Shown here piece after piece: positions 17,573-26,388 of a stretch of 64,000 nucleotides of DNA; the stretch's first letter is position 1, and every line of letters starts with the position of its first letter. This DNA is from Algoriphagus formosus (GTDB taxonomy: Bacteria; Bacteroidota; Bacteroidia; Cytophagales; Cyclobacteriaceae). The notes under the pieces are model-generated. The model was not told the origin of the DNA. It saw only the letters and a program-made list of their open reading frames with translations, and did no database searches. Made by a program: the position numbers and the translations under genes. The stretch spans positions 1,331,267-1,395,266 of the forward strand of contig NZ_NIUC01000002.1 of NCBI RefSeq assembly GCF_002807035.1. Direction: 5' to 3'.

Positions 17573-17620
17573 ATTGTTAAAATGGGCAAAATTTGTAATC
17601 ACATTCCAGTGCAATCCAAC

Positions 17621-18034
17621 TTACAACTGCTCCAGCGTGATGCGATTTTCGGATTCATCACTAATCTCCCGAAAGGTAACTCGCCCGAAGCCCAAAACGA
17701 TCTGATACCATTCTCCATTCAGGGATTCAAAAAGTGGATTGTCTGAAAATGAAAGCTCAAACTCTGCTCGTCCATTCTCTCGACGAGTAGACCAACTTCC
17801 TTCATCGAGTAATTGGGTCCCGCGATAGGCTTCTACCTGACCATTTGGGATAAAATTGAAATTAATCCCCTCGAAATTATTGGCTTGGTCTTGTCCATTC
17901 ACCTCGAAAAAGGTCACCTGCCACTGACCTTCCGTCAGGGTTTCAAAAAGGTTTTCATCTGAGCGAGGGGATTGCCCATCTTCCGTGCAGGATATCAAAA
18001 TCAAGCAAAGGAATAGGGTAAACAATCGATTCAT
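17621..18034 (-). CDS. Hypothetical lipoprotein
   Basis: The start at 18034 gives MNRLFTLFLCLILISCTEDG, a lipoprotein signal with lipobox LISC. The mature part of about 120 residues looks like a lipocalin-type small beta-barrel: EGQWQVTFFEVNGQ, then FNFIPNGQVEAYRG and GSWSTRRENGRAEFELSF. Such proteins are common in Bacteroidota with no known function. The ORF could start at 18052, but that would put extra residues before the signal. Confidence 0.75.
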   Translation of the reverse strand: MNRLFTLFLCLILISCTEDGQSPRSDENLFETLTEGQWQVTFFEVNGQDQANNFEGINFNFIPNGQVEAYRGTQLLDEGSWSTRRENGRAEFELSFSDNPLFESLNGEWYQIVLGFGRVTFREISDESENRITLEQL

Positions 18035-18344
18035 AAAAGGTGCTTTTTGCAAATAAACGAAGATTTATTTTTGAAGTTTGGTTTCTTGGCATCTACCAGC
18101 CTGTTTTATTACCTAGTAAATATTTTCTGCTTTTATTTATTTAAAAACCTGAATCAAGCTGAGGGAATCTAGTGCTAGAAATAAGCTTTTCACCATCCAT
18201 AAGTTTTCCTTGAGGATCAATTTTAAGGGTTTTTGTAATCAAATTCCTCAATTCGCTGAATGCTTAAGTATAGTGATGAGCGAGCTTGATGTGAAAGAAA
18301 GCTTCGCCGTCTGAATTAGATATTTTCCGCAGGGTTTGAAGAGC

Positions 18345-18767
18345 TTAGTCTTTTGCCGGCCTCCAAAGAGGGCCTACTGCTACCAACAAAATGATTATAT
18401 TAAAAAGAGCGTTGATGGAATTGCCGGAAGTAATGGAACCCAAGCTGTCCAAAAAAAACCAGGCTAATATCCCATAGAGAATGACTTTCCGGGTTTCCTC
18501 CGGGGCTTTGTCATACACCCACTTTCTCAAAAACCAAATACAAACTCCCCAGCCAAAAAGGAATCCTCCAGTCAATGCAGACAAAAAGCGGGTCGTGGGT
18601 GATTTGAAATTTTCAACTCCATCCAGAGGCCAGCTAAGAAGGTCCATAGTCCATTCGGCTGGACTGGCGGTGGAAATCATCGTTCCTAGAAAAAAGACCG
18701 GGGCAAAGCTTGCTACCACAATGGCGGTAATGCCTATCCAAAATTTTTGAAACTTCTGTGTCATCAA
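18345..18767 (-). CDS. Hypothetical four-helix membrane protein
   Basis: A 140-residue protein with four predicted membrane segments (about 9-30, 62-82, 95-112, 118-135). The conserved-looking parts are LLSWPLDGVENF between the first two segments and SITSGNSINALFNI before the last. I do not recognise the family. It follows the TetR gene in the same direction at 46 bases and may be co-transcribed. Confidence 0.6.
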   Translation of the reverse strand: MMTQKFQKFWIGITAIVVASFAPVFFLGTMISTASPAEWTMDLLSWPLDGVENFKSPTTRFLSALTGGFLFGWGVCIWFLRKWVYDKAPEETRKVILYGILAWFFLDSLGSITSGNSINALFNIIILLVAVGPLWRPAKD

Positions 18768-18813
18768 TATGCGGTTTTGTTGACACCAATGTAAAATGGA
18801 GAGCCTAGAAAAA

Positions 18814-19368
18814 TTAGTCGCTACCGTCTAATGGAGCTTTGAATTTACTCGAAATGCGTTTCAAGTTTTCAAAATAAGCTTCCAGCCACTTTTCAGTGAA
18901 ATTTTCAGGGTTCAGTTGTAAGAAAAAATTCTCAAGAGCCAAATCAAAAATGCCCTCTGCTTGTCGAAGAGTCAGTGGAAGCTTGGTGTCTTTCAACCAA
19001 AGAAGAATAAAATCCTTTCCGATTAGTTGATTGGAGATCAAAAGGGTATGGTTGTAATTGGGATGATGAGCATTGATTCGGAGCTGTCTATTGAATAGGA
19101 TGTCGTTCTGGTGCTCCAGGAGGATTTGAATCAGCTCGGGATTGATACTTTGTGCCATTTTTTCCTTCTCAGCGATGACTCGTGACTGTTGAAGGTGAAG
19201 CTGCAGTAGTTTCTCCAGAAAATTCTCTAAATCCCCAAAGTGATGATAAAAAGAAGATTTACTGATACCAACCTCTTTCGCTAACTGCTCAATATTCAGA
19301 CCTTTTTCGCCCTGAATCGCAAACATCTCATAGCCAGTTTTTATCCAAATTTCTTCTCGATTATTCAT
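18814..19368 (-). CDS. TetR/AcrR-family transcriptional regulator
   Basis: A 184-residue regulator with an N-terminal helix-turn-helix: EIWIKTGYEMFAIQGEKGLN, then IEQLAKEVGISKSSFYHHFG (residues about 6-46). The C-terminal half is an alpha-helical ligand domain without a recognised signature. It begins 6 bases after the stop of the THI5/NMT1-like gene in the same direction, so the two form an operon, and the regulator may respond to the ligand of that protein. Confidence 0.88.
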   Translation of the reverse strand: MNNREEIWIKTGYEMFAIQGEKGLNIEQLAKEVGISKSSFYHHFGDLENFLEKLLQLHLQQSRVIAEKEKMAQSINPELIQILLEHQNDILFNRQLRINAHHPNYNHTLLISNQLIGKDFILLWLKDTKLPLTLRQAEGIFDLALENFFLQLNPENFTEKWLEAYFENLKRISSKFKAPLDGSD

Positions 19369-19374
19369 TGGCCC

Positions 19375-20298
19375 CTAAAACTTGAACTCCTTATCCAGCA
19401 GCTCATTACTAAACAAGTTCCCTGTTGGAATTTGGGATTGCTCCAAACCTTTTTCCCGAAGCCAAGACAAAAACTTATTCACACGATCAGGATCCATATA
19501 GCCCCAAGTTTCTCCCTTACTGAAGTGTGGAGCTGTTAAAGTCAATGCTTCCGATAAATCAATATTTTGCTCATGCTCCGGTACCAAAGGCTGGAGGGTT
19601 TTCACAGCCTCTTTTGGGTTCTCTTTTGCGTATTGAAATCCCGCTGCTGTTGCTTTGAGAAAGGCTCGGTAGGCATCTGCTTTTTCTTCGATTTGCGCCC
19701 CGTTGCAAGCCAATACAGGAGAGTAAGAATAAGGAATGTGATAGTCTGCCAAGCGAAAACTGCGAAGCGCTGCACCTAGGCTTTTCACTTGCACACCCTC
19801 CCAATTCATAAATACCCAAGTCGAATCATACTCCCCCGAAAGTACTGTATTCCAAATGCCCAATTTCTCAGGATAAATTACCTGGATGTCACCCTTTCCT
19901 CCGTCATTTTTGATCATTTGCTGGACGATGCCATCCTCGTAGCGAGCCTCGTAGGATGCATAGGTCTTGCCGTCCAAGTCTTTTGGAGAGTGGATGTTGC
20001 TTTCCTTTCGCACTACGATAGCGCTCAAGTCCTCCTGTAGAATGGCTGCAATGGCCTTCAGCGGAAAAGCCTCCTCTTTGGTCTGATAGCTGATCAGACT
20101 TTCAGTCGGGCAGAGCGCAAAATCAGCCTTTCCCAATTCTACTTTTTTGGCAGGAGTGAGTTGATAATTATCGGTGGAGGGGTCAGAAATTCGCAAGCTG
20201 ATTCCTTGCTTTTCATAAAATCCTTTGGCCTGAGCCACAAAAAAACCGATGTGATTGATATTTGGAGTCCAGTCTAGCGCGAGATGGAGGCTGTTCAT
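19375..20298 (-). CDS. THI5/NMT1-like (periplasmic-binding-fold) protein without a signal peptide
   Basis: A 307-residue protein of the NMT1/THI5-like fold. The start MNSLHLALDWTPNINHIGFFVAQAKGFYEKQG is at the mature N-terminus of bacterial ThiY-type binding proteins, with no signal peptide or lipobox. GKADFALCPTESL and KDLDGKTYASYEARYEDGIV match the ligand-binding lobes. His16 lies in a place that is His in several family members. No ABC permease or ATPase gene is adjacent, and no TPP riboswitch is seen upstream. It could be a cytoplasmic binding protein or a THI5-like enzyme; the CCCFC motif of fungal THI5 is missing. Confidence 0.75.
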   Translation of the reverse strand: MNSLHLALDWTPNINHIGFFVAQAKGFYEKQGISLRISDPSTDNYQLTPAKKVELGKADFALCPTESLISYQTKEEAFPLKAIAAILQEDLSAIVVRKESNIHSPKDLDGKTYASYEARYEDGIVQQMIKNDGGKGDIQVIYPEKLGIWNTVLSGEYDSTWVFMNWEGVQVKSLGAALRSFRLADYHIPYSYSPVLACNGAQIEEKADAYRAFLKATAAGFQYAKENPKEAVKTLQPLVPEHEQNIDLSEALTLTAPHFSKGETWGYMDPDRVNKFLSWLREKGLEQSQIPTGNLFSNELLDKEFKF

Positions 20299-20357
20299 GC
20301 GTAAATCCTTTTTGGGTTATAAACGATTAGCTGGGAAAAGGTTTTAACCCAAACACC

Positions 20358-21674
20358 CTACCGATACTCGATGTCTTTAATCTCTACCGTTAAGGCTTTG
20401 TTTTCCACAATAATAGAGGCGACGATAAAGAGTTCTTCAAGATTGGTAGGGGCGAAGCTCGTCAGGGGGATATCGTAATTTTTCCATTCCTTGCTTAAAG
20501 TAAGCGGAACTTTCGTTTCGCTGCCATCGGTAGGGTTGGACTTGTCCTTCAGGGCGATTTGAATCTCTTCCCCTCCAGATATTCCTCTCATTCTAAGGCG
20601 CAACGTATCGAAACTGGAAAAGTCTCTTACACGATTCGGGTCAATGACGCCGTCACCCACATAGGAGTAATAGACTCCCCAGGCCTGCGGATAGAATTGG
20701 ACGGCCGTCAGACTATCTAAAAACTGAATATTGACTCCTGTATTACCTTGGGCACTCGCTACTCCATAGGAATTGCCACTGGTGGTCATCCCGTTTCTTA
20801 TAATTTTTGGATAGGGTCGATCTCCGTACTCATCGTACACATCTTCCAGACTTTTCCTGATTTCCGGGGTAAAGCTCTTACTTCTGCTCACGATCATTTG
20901 ATGCAAGGCCATTCCGCTTTGTAGGAGATTTTCATACTTGATGATGAGATCATAATCCCAAGAAAAAACGGGAATCAAGGTTGGGTGCTGTATGATTTCA
21001 TCCATCAATCCCGGAAACCTTTCTCCGAAATTACTTCTCCAATCCTGAATTCCCGGGCTAAAAAAAGCAAAGGTGCCTTCCAGTCCGGCATTTACAAAAT
21101 CCTCAAATGAGCCTTTAAGTCTATCATTATAGTTGTTTTCCAAAATGATCAGTTCGTCTACCTGATTGTAATAGTCAAAAAGTAATGTTTCCAAATCTGT
21201 CCCTTGCAATTGACTAAGAAACCCTGAGCTTTTCAAGGATTCAAACCCACTGAGGTTGGGATTCAGATAGAGTAAGGACCAAGTATCATTGATCGCGCTG
21301 GCCATGAAATCAATATTTTCCACACTGTATCGGTCTTTATAGGAAATATCCAATCCATAGACCTCAGAGGCAATTTGGTAGTAATCCGGAGCCATCCGAC
21401 GATTGACAAATAATGCTCTTGGAAAAAGCTCTAATCGAGTCTGATTGATCCGTTCCGCTCGTCTCAGATCGCTTTCCAGGTTTTGGGCTATGCTGTTGAG
21501 GTAGCCTTCCAGCGCTTCCTGATTTAGGCGCTTTTGATTGGAATTGTTGATTTGGATTGCAATCAGGATTCCGATGACCACTAGGATAATTTCTCCAAAA
21601 GCATACTTGAGGTACTTGCCGATTTTATTGCTTTCCAGCAGTTCGTAGCGAATTTTCCGAAAGAGTTTGATCAT
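20358..21674 (-). CDS. DUF6090 family membrane-anchored protein
   Basis: A 438-residue protein whose N-terminus MIKLFRKIRYELLESNKIGKYLKYAFGE followed by ILVVIGILIAIQIN is typical of DUF6090: a short positively charged helix and one membrane span at about 30-47. A helical periplasmic region to about 290 follows. The last 130 residues have a beta-sandwich pattern (SLTAVQFYPQAWGVYYSYVGDG, then RLRMRGISGGEEIQIALKDKS) like CIA30/carbohydrate-binding modules, which is unusual for the family. Function unknown. A short decayed copy of its N-terminal region lies at 24302-24520. Confidence 0.78.
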   Translation of the reverse strand: MIKLFRKIRYELLESNKIGKYLKYAFGEIILVVIGILIAIQINNSNQKRLNQEALEGYLNSIAQNLESDLRRAERINQTRLELFPRALFVNRRMAPDYYQIASEVYGLDISYKDRYSVENIDFMASAINDTWSLLYLNPNLSGFESLKSSGFLSQLQGTDLETLLFDYYNQVDELIILENNYNDRLKGSFEDFVNAGLEGTFAFFSPGIQDWRSNFGERFPGLMDEIIQHPTLIPVFSWDYDLIIKYENLLQSGMALHQMIVSRSKSFTPEIRKSLEDVYDEYGDRPYPKIIRNGMTTSGNSYGVASAQGNTGVNIQFLDSLTAVQFYPQAWGVYYSYVGDGVIDPNRVRDFSSFDTLRLRMRGISGGEEIQIALKDKSNPTDGSETKVPLTLSKEWKNYDIPLTSFAPTNLEELFIVASIIVENKALTVEIKDIEYR

Positions 21675-21940
21675 GATAAAAAAGTGCTTCGTCTATCCTT
21701 TTGCAAGCCACACTCTTCGTCAATATAGGATGGCAGGGGATGGATTACAATAAATTGAGTAAAATATTGATTTTCAGAGCTTAAAAAGGGTAAAAAATCT
21801 TGAAGAATAAAGCCAGATACCTTAGATCATGAAAAGTTAAAAAAGCTCCTTAAGGTTATGAGACTTTTCCAAAAGAATAATTCCTATACCGATAACCCAA
21901 TCTCTCGAGATCATGAGGAATTGTAAATTCTAAAAAAATA

Positions 21941-21970
21941 AAAAAGCGAAGTTTTCGGCTTCGCTTTTAT
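21941..21970 (-). terminator. Terminator downstream of the Rieske-barrel-YceI operon
   Basis: AAAAGCGAAG and CTTCGCTTTT form a perfect hairpin with a 7-base loop and A/T runs on both sides. It lies 56 bases beyond the yceI stop, and the flanking A run serves as the T tract on the minus strand. Confidence 0.75.
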
Positions 21971-22025
21971 TTAGTTTTAAGTAGAAAATAAGCTTCAGAG
22001 CACAAGCCCTTGCATTGGATTGAAT

Positions 22026-22574
22026 CTATCTTTTGGCCAAGGACATTTTTCCCGATATATCGATCAATTCGGCAATTTTAGTAATCACCAAGGATGGTAT
22101 TTCGATCTGATATTCCTCAGGCTTAACCTGAAACTTAAAGTCTAACTTCAGTTCGGTGCCGTTCGAAACTACTTGACCTTTTACAGTCACAGGTTTGCTT
22201 ACTCCATGAATGGTCAAGCTTCCTTCTGCGGTGACAGGATAGGTTCCAGGAGTCTCTAGGTCCACTTGTTCTTTGATTTTTCCTTTGAAAGTGGCCGTAG
22301 GGTACCTTTCACTCTCCATGTAATTTTCATTGAAGTGCTCCTGCATCAATTTGTTGGGAAAAACGAAGTCCGTGATTTTCATTTGAACCACAAGCTCCCG
22401 ATTGCTGGAGTTGAGGATTGCTCCACTTTTTTTGTTTACAGCTTGAATTGTCTCTATGGGAGTATCCGAATACAAAGAAACCTCCCCAAGTGTGGTTCCA
22501 TATAGCGTCTGTGCATAAACCTCTCCTACATGTAGGAAAAAGATCAGCATAAATAGATTGATAATCGATTTCAT
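22026..22574 (-). CDS. YceI-family periplasmic protein
   Basis: A 182-residue protein with signal peptide (MKSIINLFMLIFFLHVGEVYAQ) and a YceI-like lipocalin beta-barrel. LMQEHFNENYMESERYPTATFKGKI and GSLTIHGVSKPVTVKGQV are characteristic family stretches. YceI proteins bind isoprenoid-type lipids, and in Bacteroidota they often accompany electron-transport genes. Its start overlaps the stop of the barrel gene by 4 bases (ATGA), forming the last gene of a three-gene operon. Confidence 0.9.
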   Translation of the reverse strand: MKSIINLFMLIFFLHVGEVYAQTLYGTTLGEVSLYSDTPIETIQAVNKKSGAILNSSNRELVVQMKITDFVFPNKLMQEHFNENYMESERYPTATFKGKIKEQVDLETPGTYPVTAEGSLTIHGVSKPVTVKGQVVSNGTELKLDFKFQVKPEEYQIEIPSLVITKIAELIDISGKMSLAKR

Positions 22575-23536
22575 TTGTCTTTGTGTTTTGCGCCTTTATC
22601 AAAACTGAATGTCCTAGCGATATTAAATCCGTAGAAAATATCTCCTTTTTCCCAAGCCCCTACCGTCTGACCAATAAACTGGTTTTCGATCATACCACGG
22701 GAATTGGTGAAGTGAAGCTGAAATACGTGGCCTCCCGTTTCGATATCCACCCCGATGGAAATAGCATCATGGTATGGATATGATTTGCCGGTTGTAGCCT
22801 CATAAGTTCCGGGATCGGTGAAGGAATGATAATACTCTCCAGATAGCGTGAATCGTTTAGTCAATTTGTACCTTCCACCTACTCCCAAGGCCCAAAGGTC
22901 GTTAGCAAGGGAAGGGTCTTCCACCTTGTTGTAATGCAGGAATGTTGGCATTACCTGAATAGAAAGCTTTTCGTTTACTTTCCGAGCGATTAAGGTTTGG
23001 CCCCAATAGGAGTAGCGCTCAAGGTTGTTGTTGAAGCGCATTTCCGACCCGGATTGCATCGCAAAGCCAGTCTCCATTGTATTGATCGCCCATCCTGCCA
23101 ATCCGGTGACAGTTACGGGAAATTTATTGGACTGTCGGAAAAGTTTGTACTTGGTATAGACATCGTAAGTCTTGTCCAGTGAACTTCTCCCTGCACCGAT
23201 CAGCCATTGATCGGTCAGTCCATACTCGAGTCCAAGCCTGATTTTGGCCTCGTCCAAGCCAAAGAAATTAGCTACAAACCCACTGTTTACAGCACCAAAT
23301 CGGTGCGAAATCCAGAAGTTGAGGTGGTTTTTGGAAATGGTCTCGATGCTTTGCCCATTGATCAGTCTTGATGCTTTGAAAGTAGCCATGGTGTATACCG
23401 GCTCCTTTGATTGCTCCTCATTCAAGATACTGAGCAAGTCATCCTGGGCTTTTGCTTTTGTCAAGCCAAATACTCCCAAAAAACCCAAAATCAAGATAGC
23501 TTGGAGGGTTTTTCTGAAGGATGCTATGGTCCTCAT
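22571..23536 (-). CDS. DUF5777 family outer-membrane beta-barrel protein
   Basis: A 321-residue protein with signal peptide (IASFRKTLQAILILGFLGVFG... ending near KAQ). LINGQSIETISKNHLNFWISHRFG and the alternating aromatic strands that follow, up to FYGFNIARTFSF at the end, match DUF5777 barrels. It is the middle gene between a Rieske protein and YceI, with 4-base overlaps on both sides. This fixed gene order suggests one envelope redox or transport function, but that is inference. Confidence 0.8.
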   Translation of the reverse strand: MRTIASFRKTLQAILILGFLGVFGLTKAKAQDDLLSILNEEQSKEPVYTMATFKASRLINGQSIETISKNHLNFWISHRFGAVNSGFVANFFGLDEAKIRLGLEYGLTDQWLIGAGRSSLDKTYDVYTKYKLFRQSNKFPVTVTGLAGWAINTMETGFAMQSGSEMRFNNNLERYSYWGQTLIARKVNEKLSIQVMPTFLHYNKVEDPSLANDLWALGVGGRYKLTKRFTLSGEYYHSFTDPGTYEATTGKSYPYHDAISIGVDIETGGHVFQLHFTNSRGMIENQFIGQTVGAWEKGDIFYGFNIARTFSFDKGAKHKDK

Positions 23537-23985
23537 AAGAAAACTTTTAGAGTAGTGCCGGTCAATTCCGTTGCGTAGTTTTTGATTCCTTTTGAACCCT
23601 TGGAATTCAATCCTTTGCCTGAGGTATCAAATCTCGCCCCATGCTCAGGGCAGTAAAATTCTCCGTTTTTGAAATAAACTTTCTTTCTTCCTTCGTGCGA
23701 ACAAACCTGGGTCACAGCTGCAAAGTCTGTCTGAGATACCCTAGCAATCACGATACTATTCACGATGACATAGTTGCCTACCGTATTCAATTTGGAATAG
23801 GCGGAGGTGCTCAGATCTAAATTCAATTCATTGGCATTCCCTCCCGTACCAGGTGGTAGTGTAGGTTCCATGCTCTCATTGACACAGCTACTCAGTCCTG
23901 AGGCTGCGCAATAGACGGCGAATAAGGAAGCTCCTTTTAATCCCAAAGATTTTAGAAACTCCATGCGACTCATTTTTTCTTCCAT
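23533..23985 (-). CDS. Rieske [2Fe-2S] protein, lipoprotein type
   Basis: A 150-residue protein with the two cluster-binding motifs: TQVCSHEGRK (C-x-H) and FYCPEHGARFDTSG (C-x2-H), about residues 98-125. The N-terminus (MSRMEFLKSLGLKGASLFAVY) resembles Tat-like leaders with only one arginine, and LSSCVNE is a probable lipobox. So it is likely anchored on the periplasmic side. The start may be at 23985 or 23973. It begins the Rieske-barrel-YceI operon and may shuttle electrons, with unknown partners. Confidence 0.85.
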   Translation of the reverse strand: MEEKMSRMEFLKSLGLKGASLFAVYCAASGLSSCVNESMEPTLPPGTGGNANELNLDLSTSAYSKLNTVGNYVIVNSIVIARVSQTDFAAVTQVCSHEGRKKVYFKNGEFYCPEHGARFDTSGKGLNSKGSKGIKNYATELTGTTLKVFL

Positions 23986-24301
23986 GGTAATAGAGTTTTG
24001 AGGTGATGTGTAAAGGTCAAGCTAAGTCTCTTTAGACTTCCTTAGCTAATTCTTAAAATTCGCTTAAAACGTCTCAGACGAATTAGTTTTCCCCTTTTCT
24101 ATTAGTCTCCACGGGAGCTTGATTTGTAATCAAACGGTATTTTTTTTAAATAAATGTTTGATTTTCGGGTATAAGTTGATCGATTGGAAGTCATATCACA
24201 GGAGGACTCCTTTCAAAAAAAATGAGAATAAGGAACTCTCCCAGCCGCCTAGTTTTCTTTGCTTGTCGAGATGGAAGTTAGAGGTCAGAAATGCAAAGAC
24301 G
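23986..24301. other. Intergenic stretch without a recognised gene
   Basis: This is the part of the 629-base gap next to the Rieske gene. It is A+T-rich near 24040-24180 and probably holds the promoter of the minus-strand Rieske operon. I see no convincing coding sequence; the frame from 24119 has no family features. Confidence 0.5.
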
Positions 24302-24520
24302 ATTGATCGTACGGGCCATGAAATCAATGTTTTCCACACTGTATCGATCTTCATTGGAAATACCCAATCCAAAGCTCCGAACCAATTTGGTAGTAGTCAG
24401 GGCCCTGCGACGGTTTACAAAAAATACTGTTGATATACGTTTTATTCGAGATTGATCCCTTTCGCTAGTCTCAGATCGCTTTCCAGGCTTTGTGCAATGC
24501 GCTAGAGGTAGTAGCCTTCC
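24302..24520 (-). pseudogene. Decayed fragment of a DUF6090 gene
   Basis: The stretch aligns with 21298-21510 of the intact DUF6090 gene in the same orientation. It shares, for example, GCCATGAAATCAAT and CTCAGATCGCTTTCCAGG, with many substitutions and several small insertions and deletions (219 versus 213 bases). No frame is preserved. It is a relic of a second copy, with only the region encoding the first periplasmic segment left. Confidence 0.85.
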
Positions 24521-24614
24521 TCACCACCCAACTTTACACGGTACCGTTCACCGAGCGAAGTCGAGGCGAACCTGATATGATTTGGATGCTGGTAAGAAAG
24601 CGGACATTCCTAAA

Positions 24615-25211
24615 TTAAAATATCCTGTAGGTTAAGCCCACATAAATCACACTGTTTTTCAAGTCACGACCTTCTGCAATATTCTTAAGCCCTTGGCTAT
24701 ACCTCAGACCAATGGCCCAGTCCTCTGCTAACTTGTAACCGAGACCCACATTTACGGAAAAATCAAAGGTCTCAAAGTTTTCAAGTTGAAGCTCCTCAGG
24801 GACAGATTTAGCGGTGTTGACAGTAAGCAAACCCAACTGTGGACCTATTTCAGAGTAGAATTTCCCTTCCATCCATTTAAGCATGACAGGAATATTGATG
24901 TAAGAAATTTTATACCTGCCACTTTCTTTGGAATCTTCCCCTTGAAGTGACCAAATAATTTCCGGCTGTAGCTTAAGCTCCTTGGAGAGTTTATAGGAGG
25001 CATAAACACCCAGTGAATAGCCAACTTTTCGATCACTCTCCGGAAGGGCATCCCTGCCCCAAAGTTCAGCAAAGTTGATCCCTGCCTTTATTCCATATTG
25101 AGCTTTATCTTCATCTGCAGTACCCATTTCCTGCGCATAAGCCTGAATGGAAAGCAGGATGAAAGAAAGGACTAGAAATGGCTTAAATGTTTCAGTCAAA
25201 AATCGATTCAT
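24615..25211 (-). CDS. Outer-membrane beta-barrel protein (PorT/porin family)
   Basis: A 198-residue protein with signal peptide ending around AYAQ. YGIKAGINFAELWG starts an eight-stranded-type barrel, followed by alternating strands (SLGVYASYKLSKELKLQPEI, then GLGYKLAEDWAIGLRYSQGL) and a C-terminal IYVGLTYRIF, whose last residue is aromatic as needed for insertion. It matches the outer-membrane protein beta-barrel family common in Bacteroidota. It is a single gene. Confidence 0.85.
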   Translation of the reverse strand: MNRFLTETFKPFLVLSFILLSIQAYAQEMGTADEDKAQYGIKAGINFAELWGRDALPESDRKVGYSLGVYASYKLSKELKLQPEIIWSLQGEDSKESGRYKISYINIPVMLKWMEGKFYSEIGPQLGLLTVNTAKSVPEELQLENFETFDFSVNVGLGYKLAEDWAIGLRYSQGLKNIAEGRDLKNSVIYVGLTYRIF

Positions 25212-25281
25212 AGGAAGAGTCCGGCAGACTTAAAATGTTTTGACCAAAATACGAATTTGATCCAAAAGGGAGGAATAAGCC

Positions 25282-26226
25282 TTATTTGGCAGCCAAAAAC
25301 TTATTCACATCTAGCCAATGGATAAATGCATCAAACCAACGATTGCTGGTACGGTTGGGATTCCCCAGACCGAAACCGTGCCCGCCGTTTTGGTAGAGGT
25401 GAAACTCTACCGGAATGCCTGCCTTGTACCAAGAATCGATCACGCCAAACTGACCTCTGAAAAGAAAGTCATCAGAGGCAATCACACAAAACATAGGCGG
25501 AGCATCAGCCGGAACATCCACCGGGCCCATGCCACCATAGATGGGACCGATAAAAGCCAACTTCATGCTTTCAGAATTTAGAGTTGAGTGCATGGTCAGG
25601 CCAGCACCAGCCGAAAAACCAATCATGCCTATTCTGTCTGTATCCACTCCCCATTCTTCTGCTCGATCGAGAATCATGGCATAGGCAGCCTCAGCATCTT
25701 CCAGCTGATTGGATAGGTCTAGTTGCGGAGGTCTTGGAGGCGTAGCTTCGTTAGTCGCATCCGAGGAACTAGGTGGGGCTAGAGTGCGAGGACGGTTCAT
25801 CCAGGCACTGAAATCTTCCAAAGACTCCGGAGTTGGGTGAAGGCGATACTTCAATACGAAAGCAGCAATCCCCTGATCGGCGAGTGCCTGAGCCACTTCC
25901 CAGCCTTCATTTCCCATGGAAAGCCATCTGAAACCTCCTCCGGGGGCTACAATCACTGCAGCTCCATTGGCTTTTCCAGGTTCGGGTAAAAAAGGAGTAA
26001 GTGTGGCCGTGGTGATATTTCGGGCCATGGGATCGCCCCATTGGCGAAACCAAGATTCTGAGGCAGGCTGATCATCTACGCCGCCTGTTCCGAGGAGAAT
26101 GGCGTTTGGCTCTTCAGGGGCATCGAGAGGGTAGATGGTTCCGTCCTGAGCTAAAGTGATGTTAGCGAATAGGACTGATAAAGCTACAAGGGAGCTTTTG
26201 GCTAGGTTTTTAAGGGTTAAGGTCAT
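25282..26226 (-). CDS. Secreted alpha/beta-hydrolase (acetyl-xylan-esterase-like)
   Basis: A 314-residue alpha/beta-hydrolase with a signal peptide ending near LAQ. VIVAPGGGFRWLSMGNEGW gives the oxyanion-hole region (PGGGF). IGMIGFSAGAGL at about 197-208 carries the G-x-S-x-G nucleophile. The acid is in CVIASDDFLFR, and the His in YQNGGHGFGLG. This arrangement matches the esterases often annotated as acetyl xylan esterase or endo-xylanase-like in Bacteroidota. A linker rich in Pro, Ser and Thr at about 140-165 is unusual. Confidence 0.82.
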   Translation of the reverse strand: MTLTLKNLAKSSLVALSVLFANITLAQDGTIYPLDAPEEPNAILLGTGGVDDQPASESWFRQWGDPMARNITTATLTPFLPEPGKANGAAVIVAPGGGFRWLSMGNEGWEVAQALADQGIAAFVLKYRLHPTPESLEDFSAWMNRPRTLAPPSSSDATNEATPPRPPQLDLSNQLEDAEAAYAMILDRAEEWGVDTDRIGMIGFSAGAGLTMHSTLNSESMKLAFIGPIYGGMGPVDVPADAPPMFCVIASDDFLFRGQFGVIDSWYKAGIPVEFHLYQNGGHGFGLGNPNRTSNRWFDAFIHWLDVNKFLAAK

Positions 26227-26388
26227 GGTATAGGTTTGTGTAAAGCGATTCTAATAAATCGATTTCCTAGGAATTATCCTAATGCTACAGATGCGTATCA
26301 GTCAGCTGATATATCAACACATTTTGGCTAAAAAGTATCAAGAGTAAAAAGTGATGAGGTATGCCTCATCAATGACTTAGAATCCAGC

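Noticed and set aside
19375-20357. TPP riboswitch before the THI5-like gene
   Set aside because: The 59-base upstream gap lacks the CUGAGA and ACCUGA core; nothing fits a riboswitch.
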